A stretch of DNA of 64,000 bases from positions 1-64,000 of the IMG/VR virus record IMGVR_UViG_3300026521_000527; one strand, given 5' to 3'. The notes under the pieces were generated by a model that was given only the letters and a program-made list of their open reading frames with translations, was not told the origin of the DNA and ran no database searches. Positions 17,452 to 24,703 of this stretch are shown here, piece by piece. Made by a program: the position numbers and the translations under genes. Every line of letters starts with the position of its first letter. Positions within the stretch are counted from its first letter, which is position 1. The DNA is from a virus.

Positions 17452-19542
17452 ATGGTTTATGATATTCCAGGAATCACCACTTCAGTTGCTGATAGAAGTT
17501 ATCCTACTGCAACTGAACTTGGTGGTAGATCAGTTTTAATAGCTGGTTTTAGTAAATTTGGTGAAGAAGATTTTCATGAATATTCCGATCCAGAAAAAAT
17601 GAAGTTTTCTTTGGGTGAGATTGATCTGAAGAAATATGGGCTTGGGTTATTCTTCGCTTATGGTGCCTTAAGTAAAACAAGAAATGTTATCTTTAGAAGA
17701 CTTCTCCCCCAAGATGCAACTTTCGCGAATCTTGTTTTTAAAGATCAAGGTGATGGTGTTTCAGTAAAATCAATAAGTTCAGTTATCCAGAAAGATGCTT
17801 TTTATGAAACTCAATTAAATAAAGAAGATACATTTTCAGTTTTGAATGCCAAACATAGAGGAACAGGATATAATAATATATATGTCAGATTTTCTCCAGC
17901 CTCTGATTTTGAAAAATATTTCGCAGATAAGCATGGAAATGTTAAATATAGATTTAATTTTTTAAGTATTTCAATATTTGAAGAATCATCAAGTGGGGTT
18001 AAGACAAAATCAAATGAGTTTGTAATATCTCTAATAGATACTGATCCAGATACGAATGTTCCTCTGGTTGACCCATTGATGACTAATGAATTATTCGCGA
18101 ATAAAAAATTTAGTCAAAATAATGAGTACGCTGACTTTTTAATAAATGTTGATAAATTAGAATTATTTAAGAAAGATTTAAATATAAATGACTTAACAGC
18201 TGATTATAAAGATGGTGTGTTGGTTAAAGGACTCAATAGAGTAATACTTAAAGATACTGAGACTGGTAAAAATTTCGAGGTTACTGCTGATAAAGAAGGT
18301 AGATTAATTCTAAGAGCAACTATTCTTGATGGTAAAGACAAAATGTACACCAAGGTTAATGTAAATGGAAATGATATTTTAAAATCTATTTATATTACTA
18401 ATGGTAAATTTAATATAGAAACAGATGTATCTGGCTCAGGAACAGAAAAAATTCTACCTGAATTTCATATTGATGGTGAAGATAGCTTCTGGGTTCTGCA
18501 AGCTGATGAAGATTCAACTTCAGGGATTAAAACATTTAAATATGTTTCTGAAAGACAGAAACTATATAATTTATTAACTAGTGGTAAATCAGAATTACCT
18601 GGATTATGGAGATTGAAATCAGGATCAGATGGTAGTAATTTAGTTATAAATAACACATTAAATTTCGATAGTTCTAATGCTGAAGTTGGTAAAGAAAATG
18701 CTAAGCAACTTCTAATTAATTTCTTTGATCAAGATCAAAATATTCGTGAAGTAATATATCCAGAACTTGATTTCGATTATATTCCAGATTGGACGGAAGA
18801 TATTGATGTCCAAGAAGCTATTGTAAAATTAGCTGATGATATTGGTATAACAATGCCATTGATAAGTTTTAAAGGTACTCGTAATTACACTGATGACTAT
18901 AAAAGAAGACTTGAAGATCTTTATTTCAGTTCATATAATACCATGATTTATAGTGGCCAATCAAACTTAAATCATTATGTTCCTGAAACAGGTCAAATAA
19001 TTTCATGTCCAGCTAGTTATTACGCAATGCTTGATCATTTAACCATTGATAATAATATGAGTATAACTGAACCAGTAGCGAACATGAATAAAGGTGAATT
19101 ACCAGTAGCTGGTGTTCAACTCTCTTATATAGCAAAAACTCCAGTTATTGCTAAACTTAGAGCAGTTCAGATAAACACAATTATTAAAGAAACTGATGGT
19201 ATTTATTTTATTGATCAACTTACAGCTTATAAAAACGCTAGTAAATTATCAAGAGCGAATGTTGTAAAAGTAATTCATAGAATGCGTAAAGATATTCCTA
19301 GATTACTTAAAGATTTATTACAATTAAAAGCGATAAATGATATTACGGGCAGAGCTGAAGCCAGAGTCCGTGAGTACATGGATAAATGGAAAGCTACACA
19401 AGATAATGTTGTAGATGGAATATTCGAATCAATTGAAGTAAATAGTGTATTTATTTCTGAAGAATTTAAATTAATTATTTCAATAGCAGTTGTTCCTATC
19501 GGCACAATTGAGAAAATTGAAATACCTATTACAGTACTGTAA
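17452..19542 (+). CDS. Tail sheath protein
   Basis: 696 residues, close to T4 gp18 length. The start VYDIPGITTSVADRSYPT is the usual sheath N-terminal arm (G-x-x-x-x-x-x-D-R-S). The C-terminal part (about 590-696) has the conserved sheath core: IDQLTAYKNASKLSRANV, a long helix (MRKDIPRLLKDLLQLKAI), and final strands VVPIGTIEKIEIPITV. The polymerised sheath contracts to drive the tube through the host envelope. The downstream order (two small genes, then tube) fits a contractile-tail cassette. Start with TTAAGGAG. Confidence 0.9.
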   Translation: MVYDIPGITTSVADRSYPTATELGGRSVLIAGFSKFGEEDFHEYSDPEKMKFSLGEIDLKKYGLGLFFAYGALSKTRNVIFRRLLPQDATFANLVFKDQGDGVSVKSISSVIQKDAFYETQLNKEDTFSVLNAKHRGTGYNNIYVRFSPASDFEKYFADKHGNVKYRFNFLSISIFEESSSGVKTKSNEFVISLIDTDPDTNVPLVDPLMTNELFANKKFSQNNEYADFLINVDKLELFKKDLNINDLTADYKDGVLVKGLNRVILKDTETGKNFEVTADKEGRLILRATILDGKDKMYTKVNVNGNDILKSIYITNGKFNIETDVSGSGTEKILPEFHIDGEDSFWVLQADEDSTSGIKTFKYVSERQKLYNLLTSGKSELPGLWRLKSGSDGSNLVINNTLNFDSSNAEVGKENAKQLLINFFDQDQNIREVIYPELDFDYIPDWTEDIDVQEAIVKLADDIGITMPLISFKGTRNYTDDYKRRLEDLYFSSYNTMIYSGQSNLNHYVPETGQIISCPASYYAMLDHLTIDNNMSITEPVANMNKGELPVAGVQLSYIAKTPVIAKLRAVQINTIIKETDGIYFIDQLTAYKNASKLSRANVVKVIHRMRKDIPRLLKDLLQLKAINDITGRAEARVREYMDKWKATQDNVVDGIFESIEVNSVFISEEFKLIISIAVVPIGTIEKIEIPITVL

Positions 19543-19557
19543 TAAAAAGGTTACGAT

Positions 19558-20484
19558 ATGAAACAATCTTTAATTAAAAATTTAGCTCCAGCTTCGGTAT
19601 TAGTCGGTGGTTACCATTTGGCTAAAAAGATCGGAAATGTCGCCGGCGACATTTCCGCGCAGCAGGAGTCAACTGAATTAACAGAGGCGAATGCAACTGA
19701 TTTTATGAAAAGATATGGTGGGCATGTAATGGGTGCAGGTGCTCTTGGGTTAGCAGCGATGAACCGTTCTGGTGTAGCTGCTGCTCAATCAGCAGCTACT
19801 TCAAATCTGAAAAAAATTAATACAAACACAGCTGGTGTTAAAACTAACGCCGGGCAGATAGCTACAAACACAACAGGTATTAAAACCAACGCAGGAAATA
19901 TAGCTACAAACACAGCTGGTATTAAAACCAACGTAGGAAATATAGCTACAAACACAACTGGTATTAAAACCAACGTAGGAAATATAGCTACAAACACAAC
20001 AGGTATTAAAACCAACACCGGGCAGATAGCTACAAACACAACAGGTATTAAAACCAACGTTGATGATATATCCAATGTTTCAGATAGAGTTGGAGTCAAC
20101 TCACATAACATTGGGACAGCTTTCTCCAAAATTAATACAAACACAACTGGTATTAAAACTAACGCCGATCATTTAGGTACAATTGGTGAAAGAATTAATA
20201 ATAATGCGCATAATATAGGGTCAGCTTTCTCTAAAATAAATGCCAACACTGAAGGTCTTAATGACATTAAATATAATATAGGTCATTATTATAGTTCGAT
20301 AGCTAAAAATCTAGCTGGAATTCATGAGAATATATTCCTTAAAGTTGATAGGTTAGTTGAGGAAGCTTCAGTCAAATCTAAGAAAGAAAAAAAAGAAGCT
20401 AAAACGCACCCAGCAGTAACTGCGCTTCAACTTGGAATTATAGGTGCGTCTGGTGCTAAAATATATGGGCACCTTCATAATTAA
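19558..20484 (+). CDS. Repeat-rich rod-like virion protein between sheath and tube
   Basis: 308 residues. Residues ~88-170 are six tandem 14-residue (double-heptad) repeats of the type IATNTTGIKTNVGN, which would form an elongated coiled coil or beta-helical rod as in phage fibres and trimeric adhesins. The C terminus (ILKVDRLVEE-like; here IFLKVDRLVEEA, residues ~259-270) is nearly repeated at the start of the next gene. The N-terminal region includes a 26-bp palindrome (19632-19657). Located between sheath and tube; possibly a tail-associated or internal protein. Function unknown. Confidence 0.45.
   Translation: MKQSLIKNLAPASVLVGGYHLAKKIGNVAGDISAQQESTELTEANATDFMKRYGGHVMGAGALGLAAMNRSGVAAAQSAATSNLKKINTNTAGVKTNAGQIATNTTGIKTNAGNIATNTAGIKTNVGNIATNTTGIKTNVGNIATNTTGIKTNTGQIATNTTGIKTNVDDISNVSDRVGVNSHNIGTAFSKINTNTTGIKTNADHLGTIGERINNNAHNIGSAFSKINANTEGLNDIKYNIGHYYSSIAKNLAGIHENIFLKVDRLVEEASVKSKKEKKEAKTHPAVTALQLGIIGASGAKIYGHLHN
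19632..19657 (+). repeat. 26-bp perfect palindrome inside CDS
   Basis: Arms of 13 bp (CGGAAATGTCGCC) centred on GCCGGC without a spacer, at codons ~25-33 of the repeat-rich gene. It is locally GC-rich in an AT-rich gene. Confidence 0.95.
19821..20072 (+). repeat. Six tandem 42-bp coding repeats
   Basis: Six consecutive 42-bp units beginning TACAAACACA and ending near ATAGC, differing at a few positions (AACAGG/AACTGG/AGCTGG; GTAGGAAATA/CCGGGCAGATA). Each encodes 14 residues. A seventh, isolated degenerate unit starts near 20134. Likely site of copy-number change by recombination. Confidence 0.9.
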
Positions 20485-20510
20485 TTATAAACATAAAAAG
20501 GATAATAAAC

Positions 20511-20957
20511 ATGATAACATTAAATGAAAATACAATTCTTAAAGTAGATAGACTAGTTGAGGAAAGCATTATGGATACAAGAAGAGGTAATCTTTCTTTA
20601 ATGTACCAAGGTCTATCGCCAGAAGAAAGAGAAAGACTTCAAGGACAATATTATCCTGTTCAAAATGCTGGTAAGGCCGCACTTAAATTTGGTGCTCTCG
20701 GTACTCTCGGTGGTTCGGCGGGTTACGCGTTGGCAACTGGAGAGGGGATTGATGATGCACAAGATATACTTACACATGGTGCTATAGTCGGTGGTGGTAC
20801 TGGATTAGGTGCTGGGATAGGACAATATTTTAATGCTAAATCTATGCAGCAAATAAATCCTTCGCAAGCGAAGAAAGATGCAAATACTATGCGTAAGAAA
20901 TATGGTGATGTATATGCTGATGGAGTGCAGGCACAAGGAAGTAAAATATACGGTTAA
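20511..20957 (+). CDS. Small Gly-rich protein, unknown
   Basis: 148 residues with AAAAAGGAT upstream. The first ~18 residues (NENTILKVDRLVEES) echo the C-terminal part of the preceding gene at both protein and DNA level, implying a duplicated segment. Residues ~55-110 are Gly/Ala-rich and hydrophobic (ALGTLGGSAGYALATG; GGGTGLGAGIGQYF), like a glycine zipper or membrane-active helix. Located just before the tube gene. Perhaps a virion-packaged small protein; unproven. Confidence 0.35.
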   Translation: MITLNENTILKVDRLVEESIMDTRRGNLSLMYQGLSPEERERLQGQYYPVQNAGKAALKFGALGTLGGSAGYALATGEGIDDAQDILTHGAIVGGGTGLGAGIGQYFNAKSMQQINPSQAKKDANTMRKKYGDVYADGVQAQGSKIYG

Positions 20958-20982
20958 TCAAATATAAATCAAAAGGATAATC

Positions 20983-21747
20983 ATGGGTATAGATTATGGA
21001 GTCCAACTGGGAGGACCAGTTGGACAAGCACAAGTAAATAGATACCTAGGAGGAAGTCAAAGAACAGAAGGAAGTCATCCTTATATAAAAGGATTCTTCT
21101 ATACATTCTTCGGATTCCCTAGTAAATTATTTACGAGTGATACTATTAATTCTTCTGATGCTTTAACTTATTTGATGTCAGCTGCTGAGGGATATACTCC
21201 TCCAGGTGATAGACAGTTAAAGACAGAGGATGTAATGGGAATGGGTGGAGTAGATTCTAGTTTTATTACTGGACAAACTATTGATAGAAACTTTAGTATT
21301 CAGTATAGAGACTATTGGAAAGCTCCAATTTTTAGAATCCATAGATTATGGACAGGTTTTATAAATCCATATACTGGTGGGGCAACTGGAAAAGATGTAT
21401 CTTTTAGTGCAAATGATTATAAAGGTACATGTATGGTTATTCAAACGAAACCAGTTACTAAAATGGAGAGCGCAGCTTGGTCAGCTGATGATATTATAAA
21501 AGTTGATTTCTTTGACGGTGTTTTTCCAACAACTGATTTGAAATCAATGTATGATGCTAATATTACAGATAATAGTATAGTTAGACCAAATGTTCAATAT
21601 AGATTTGATGGACATCCATTGGATGAGACAAATCCGACAGTTTTATCAAAAGCGCTTGGGTTACTAAAGACAATCAATTATGGAACAGATAGTTCAGCTG
21701 CTGTTTACGAAAAATTATTGAGTAGTAATACTATTCAAGGACTTTAA
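20983..21747 (+). CDS. Tail tube protein
   Basis: 254 residues. The pattern SSFITGQTIDRNFSIQYRD, then an aromatic-rich strand (FRIHRLWTGFINPY), then KGTCMVIQTKP ... VDFFDGVFPTTDLK, and a C-terminal QYRFDG matches gp19-type tube proteins of T4-like phages, in which a beta-barrel ring stacks into the inner tail tube. Position (last gene of the sheath cassette, before strong terminators) agrees. An alternative is a tube-initiator paralogue; a second tube-like gene is at 33.1 kb. Confidence 0.7.
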   Translation: MGIDYGVQLGGPVGQAQVNRYLGGSQRTEGSHPYIKGFFYTFFGFPSKLFTSDTINSSDALTYLMSAAEGYTPPGDRQLKTEDVMGMGGVDSSFITGQTIDRNFSIQYRDYWKAPIFRIHRLWTGFINPYTGGATGKDVSFSANDYKGTCMVIQTKPVTKMESAAWSADDIIKVDFFDGVFPTTDLKSMYDANITDNSIVRPNVQYRFDGHPLDETNPTVLSKALGLLKTINYGTDSSAAVYEKLLSSNTIQGL

Positions 21748-21750
21748 CTC

Positions 21751-21780
21751 TCTAGAGATAGGCTTAAGCCTATCTCTAGA
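21751..21780 (+). terminator. 30-bp perfect palindrome after the tube gene
   Basis: Arms of 15 bp (TCTAGAGATAGGCTT) centred on CTTAAG, starting 4 bases after the stop codon. It is followed by CCCTCTTG rather than a T-run, so termination efficiency is uncertain; it may also be a 3'-end stabiliser. Confidence 0.7.
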
Positions 21781-21851
21781 CCCTCTTGTGCCTCAATTTA
21801 CATAAAAAATCAAAAAACTAAGCAAAAAAATAATTGTTTAAATATTTCAAA

Positions 21852-21873
21852 GAGTTATGTTGGAACATAACTC
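21852..21873. terminator. Inverted repeat between convergent units
   Basis: Arms of 10 bp (GAGTTATGTT) around GG. It lies between the plus-strand tube gene and the minus-strand membrane gene, and could act on either strand. Confidence 0.55.
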
Positions 21874-21877
21874 AAAC

Positions 21878-21913
21878 GAGTTTTAAATTAGGCCGTGGCC
21901 TAATTTAAAACTC
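21878..21913. terminator. Inverted repeat with 17-bp arms between convergent units
   Basis: GAGTTTTAAATTAGGCC, 2-nt centre GT, then the exact complement. Read on the minus strand it follows the stop of the membrane-protein gene by about 12 bases. Probable bidirectional terminator together with 21852-21873. Confidence 0.65.
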
Positions 21914-21925
21914 TCCTCTAAACTC

Positions 21926-22732
21926 TTACAAGAATTTCTTATGCATTTCATCATCAATATCCAATTGATAGTACGCCCTTTTATCAATAAAATCTAATTG
22001 TTTTTTGTACTCAAAATCAGAAAGCATTTTATCGTATATTTTTAGATATATTTTTAATGGTTCGTAATTTTCACGAGCTAATACAATAATAAATTTTATG
22101 ATATCATGAGCAACCATTGCTAAAGTAAAAGGAACCAGGCTTTTTCCAAGGATAAAAGCTGAGTTTAATAAAGTAATTATTGTTATAAAATTGAATTTTG
22201 TCAATTTATCCACAGTAGTTGTCGCCATATTATCTGCAAAATAATTATAACTCGATGTTGTGAGACGAAGTATAGTTGGGATAAAATAAAAGGACACAAT
22301 ATTATGTACGTACATAAGTCGATATACATCGTTATTCATAAAAATTTCTTTTTTATTTGAATTGAAAAGTCCGAAGACTTTATTGAATTTTGGAGTATTT
22401 TTAATCTTTGTATTGAATTTTTTGATAAAATCATCTTTTTTTGATAATTCCGTCAGATTTTTTTCTAAGCATTTCATTTTAATTGCTACACTACTTTGAT
22501 TAAAAATATCATCAGGATTTTGAGTCAGGTCATCAAAAGTTCTACCAGAATACTCTTTAAAAAACCAGTTATAGAATCTATAAATCAATATTATATAAAT
22601 AATAACCGAAAATACGATTATATAATCCGGAATTTCTGCACCTAATAATCTACATATAATTGAGTACACAAAAATTATTAGTACCGGAAACATCCAATGA
22701 ACTATAGCATTTTCAATTTTACGAAGCATCAT
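21926..22732 (-). CDS. Predicted membrane protein, unknown
   Basis: 268 residues (two adjacent ATGs; the stop of the upstream gene overlaps the first as TAATG). Two strong transmembrane segments near the N terminus (about 14-31 and 38-58) and another hydrophobic region at about 185-222 (ITIITLLNSAFILG; FTLAMVAHDIIKFIIVLA). The rest is charged and cytoplasm-like. It is co-transcribed with another membrane protein, suggesting they act together, for instance in envelope modification, superinfection exclusion or lysis control. No family recognised. Confidence 0.45.
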   Translation of the reverse strand: MMLRKIENAIVHWMFPVLIIFVYSIICRLLGAEIPDYIIVFSVIIYIILIYRFYNWFFKEYSGRTFDDLTQNPDDIFNQSSVAIKMKCLEKNLTELSKKDDFIKKFNTKIKNTPKFNKVFGLFNSNKKEIFMNNDVYRLMYVHNIVSFYFIPTILRLTTSSYNYFADNMATTTVDKLTKFNFITIITLLNSAFILGKSLVPFTLAMVAHDIIKFIIVLARENYEPLKIYLKIYDKMLSDFEYKKQLDFIDKRAYYQLDIDDEMHKKFL

Positions 22733-23457
22733 TAATTCCTTATAAATCTAGTACTAAAATGATGATGAATTAACATCATGATAAACATCAATAGGGACCA
22801 TACTGATAAAAATTCAAAATATTTTGAAACGACTTCAAACTCCTCAAATATTTTTTTGAATCCTCTTTTTTGAACTTTCTTTTTTTGAATTATATTTATA
22901 TAACCACTCGAAAGATTCTGCTCTTTAGTAAAAGTATATTTTGTCGAATTTAAATCAATCCCAGTATTTTTAATCTTAGTGATTGTCTTTTCTTCAACAA
23001 CATAAACTGGAAGTTTTTCGTAAGGGATATAAATCTTTTCTAAGATTTCAAACGACCCAGGATTTGCAATTAAAAAAACAGTGCACTGAATTATCAAACC
23101 TAATGTCAATACCACAAACAGATTGTCAGATCTATAAACAGATTCAGGTTCATTATCCGAATCTGTGGCTAAAAACTGTAGTAAAAAATAAAAGTTCGTT
23201 ATATTTTTTAGGGAGCTTAGTATATAAACTACCCCAAAAACCCCAAGAGAAATTAGAAACATTGCAACTAATACAATATCTAAATGCATCATAAAAGAAC
23301 TGTATTCTTTTATTGAAAATAGAGCAACATAAAAAAAATTTAGTCCTTCTATAAAAATAAAAAACGCAATCAACCCAATATAATACTCTGCTAAAAATAT
23401 ATAAAAAGGCCGTGTAGAATAATACTCTTTCATGACCCTTAAGAAATTTATTTGCAT
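22732..23457 (-). CDS. Predicted four-helix membrane protein, unknown
   Basis: I prefer the ATG at 23457 (protein MQINFLRV...) because AAAGGAG lies seven bases before it; an upstream ATG at 23475 is also possible. Hydrophobic segments at about 15-45, 55-78, 105-125 and 215-235 flank a charged loop containing several Lys (QKKKVQKRGFKK). It overlaps its upstream gene by 10 bases and its downstream gene by one, so translation is coupled. Paired with the next membrane protein. Function unknown. Confidence 0.45.
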   Translation of the reverse strand: MQINFLRVMKEYYSTRPFYIFLAEYYIGLIAFFIFIEGLNFFYVALFSIKEYSSFMMHLDIVLVAMFLISLGVFGVVYILSSLKNITNFYFLLQFLATDSDNEPESVYRSDNLFVVLTLGLIIQCTVFLIANPGSFEILEKIYIPYEKLPVYVVEEKTITKIKNTGIDLNSTKYTFTKEQNLSSGYINIIQKKKVQKRGFKKIFEEFEVVSKYFEFLSVWSLLMFIMMLIHHHFSTRFIRN

Positions 23458-23831
23458 ACCTTGACTCCTTTGCATATTTGGAATCCTTCGCAGATAGTTA
23501 CTTTGCTATCTGCGTTTGGTCTTTGATCACCTGGCGCAATGAATTTAGACGCCAGGTGAGGCAACAATTCACATATAGCATCCAGTGTTTTTTTGGACAC
23601 TATGAAACGGGTATCCTTTGGATACCACGAAAACTTTGGAAAGTTTTCGAAGCTCTCTGGAACCTTTTCAAAAAAATCCCCTTTTTCATCCACTAGGACT
23701 TTTTTATACTTAACCCGAACCTGGTGGCTTTTGCCACACGGCTCCCAATGGTATATACCATCTGAAAGCTTTACAGTCACCGGATGATAGCATAGGTTCA
23801 CGATGCTATCATCAGTTTTGAACTTATTCAT
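23448..23831 (-). CDS. Small protein encoded by a hairpin-dense mRNA, unknown
   Basis: 127 residues with AAGGAGAAAGG before ATG. The Cys-rich end (CEGFQICKGVKVCK) and YHPVTVKLSDG near the N terminus are the only distinctive elements. The nucleotide sequence is unusual: at least seven inverted repeats with 5-11 bp arms in 384 bp (e.g. 23489-23514, 23527-23559, 23610-23626, 23628-23649, 23724-23737, 23783-23813). Overlaps both neighbours. Probably an early accessory gene. No family recognised. Confidence 0.4.
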   Translation of the reverse strand: MNKFKTDDSIVNLCYHPVTVKLSDGIYHWEPCGKSHQVRVKYKKVLVDEKGDFFEKVPESFENFPKFSWYPKDTRFIVSKKTLDAICELLPHLASKFIAPGDQRPNADSKVTICEGFQICKGVKVCK

Positions 23832-24411
23832 CCTTTCTCCTTTTGTAAATTCTTTTAATTATCCAGGAGATAATATTATACTTACTCCCGAAATTAATAT
23901 TATATTTTTTACCACTTTGAGTTGCATAAACAACCAAAGCAGCTCCCTCTACAGAAAATACATGAGACACTTTATTAGTCCCAGGATATTTTCTTTCAAA
24001 GACAAAAGCCGATGCTATTTTCGCAAATGGGCTTTTGTCTAAAAGCTTTTCTATCTTCTTGAGCTCCTTAAGCTCACCTACCTCCATAAGGCATGTTGAA
24101 CTTAATTCACAAACCCCATGTAAAGTTCTATAAAGAACTTCTTTTTGTAGAGTCCATTTAGACTCTACAGGGCGTGAAGATAGTTTATCAATAGCCGCGA
24201 AGATCAACTCGTCTCGATCATAATAATGAACAGGAGCTCCAGGTCCGCCAGCAGCTTCCTGAGTCAATCTTCTAAGACCAAAATTCTTTACAAGATCTTG
24301 TAAAGCCGAGTTTACACTCGTTTTTACTTTAGATCTATCCAGAACCATATTGGCTTCTTTAGCCACTAATACCAATGAGGCTATAGCCTCTGACGAAATT
24401 AAAGAAGACAT
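23824..24411 (-). CDS. Unknown accessory protein
   Basis: 195 residues with AAAGGAGATC before ATG. N-terminal ~60 residues look helical (possible DNA-binding: SKVKTSVNSALQDLVKNFGL). The C terminus is basic (KRIYKRRKDE). Inverted repeats again are frequent in the coding DNA (e.g. TAGAGTC-N6-GACTCTA near 24150; ACAAGATCTTGT near 24293). It overlaps the 63-residue upstream gene by 13 bases. No motif sufficient to name a function. Confidence 0.4.
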   Translation of the reverse strand: MSSLISSEAIASLVLVAKEANMVLDRSKVKTSVNSALQDLVKNFGLRRLTQEAAGGPGAPVHYYDRDELIFAAIDKLSSRPVESKWTLQKEVLYRTLHGVCELSSTCLMEVGELKELKKIEKLLDKSPFAKIASAFVFERKYPGTNKVSHVFSVEGAALVVYATQSGKKYNINFGSKYNIISWIIKRIYKRRKDE

Positions 24412-24590
24412 AAGATCTCCTTTAATTCATCCATTGTAATGCCTAAAGAGGCTAATCTACCTGAAGCTTCATAGAATCTACCTGCCATAGATCCTTTTTT
24501 GATGGTTACAGTTGTCCCATCATTGGTGCTAATTTTAGCAACACCTTTTGATAGCTCAACTATCAACCCTCTTTGAATTAATTCTTTCAT
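24399..24590 (-). CDS. Small protein, first gene of an accessory transcription unit
   Basis: 63 residues, with AAAGGAG six bases before ATG. Short beta/alpha protein (LIVELSKGVAKISTNDG, then a helix ending EILCLL). It is the first gene after the conserved promoter (24662-24696) and leader hairpins, so it should be strongly and probably early expressed. Not recognised. Confidence 0.4.
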   Translation of the reverse strand: MKELIQRGLIVELSKGVAKISTNDGTTVTIKKGSMAGRFYEASGRLASLGITMDELKEILCLL

Positions 24591-24596
24591 CTTTTC

Positions 24597-24661
24597 TCCT
24601 TTAAAAAATAAAAAAATAGCCTGTTGTAGGCAACATGAAGAACCTCCCGATTGAGGTTCAA
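24597..24661 (-). ncRNA. Conserved leader RNA with two hairpins and U-run
   Basis: Read on the minus strand: hairpin 1 has arms GAACCTC/GAGGTTC (24640-24659) around a loop containing ATCGG. Hairpin 2 has arms GCCT/AGGC (24619-24631) followed by T7-A-T6. A second copy is at 32941-33009 with compensatory changes in hairpin 1. The U-run after hairpin 2 makes a transcription attenuator plausible; the ribosome binding site follows. Confidence 0.6.
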
Positions 24662-24696
24662 TATAATTATTTATATACTTACTTGAGTAATTCTAA
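24662..24696 (-). promoter_or_regulatory. Promoter, TTAGAAT-N12-TATATAAATAATTATA type
   Basis: Minus-strand reading gives TTAGAAT (24696-24690), 12 bases, then TATATAAATAATTATA (24677-24662). The same two blocks with the same spacing recur at 33010-33044 and 61776-61810, each upstream of a minus-strand accessory unit. TATATAAATAATTATA includes TATAAATA, so a late reading is also possible. Confidence 0.7.
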
Positions 24697-24703
24697 ATGC
24701 AAG

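Noticed and set aside
19821-20072. CRISPR-like array of 42-bp repeats
   Set aside because: Repeats are directly adjacent without spacers and are in frame, coding for 14-residue units of one protein.
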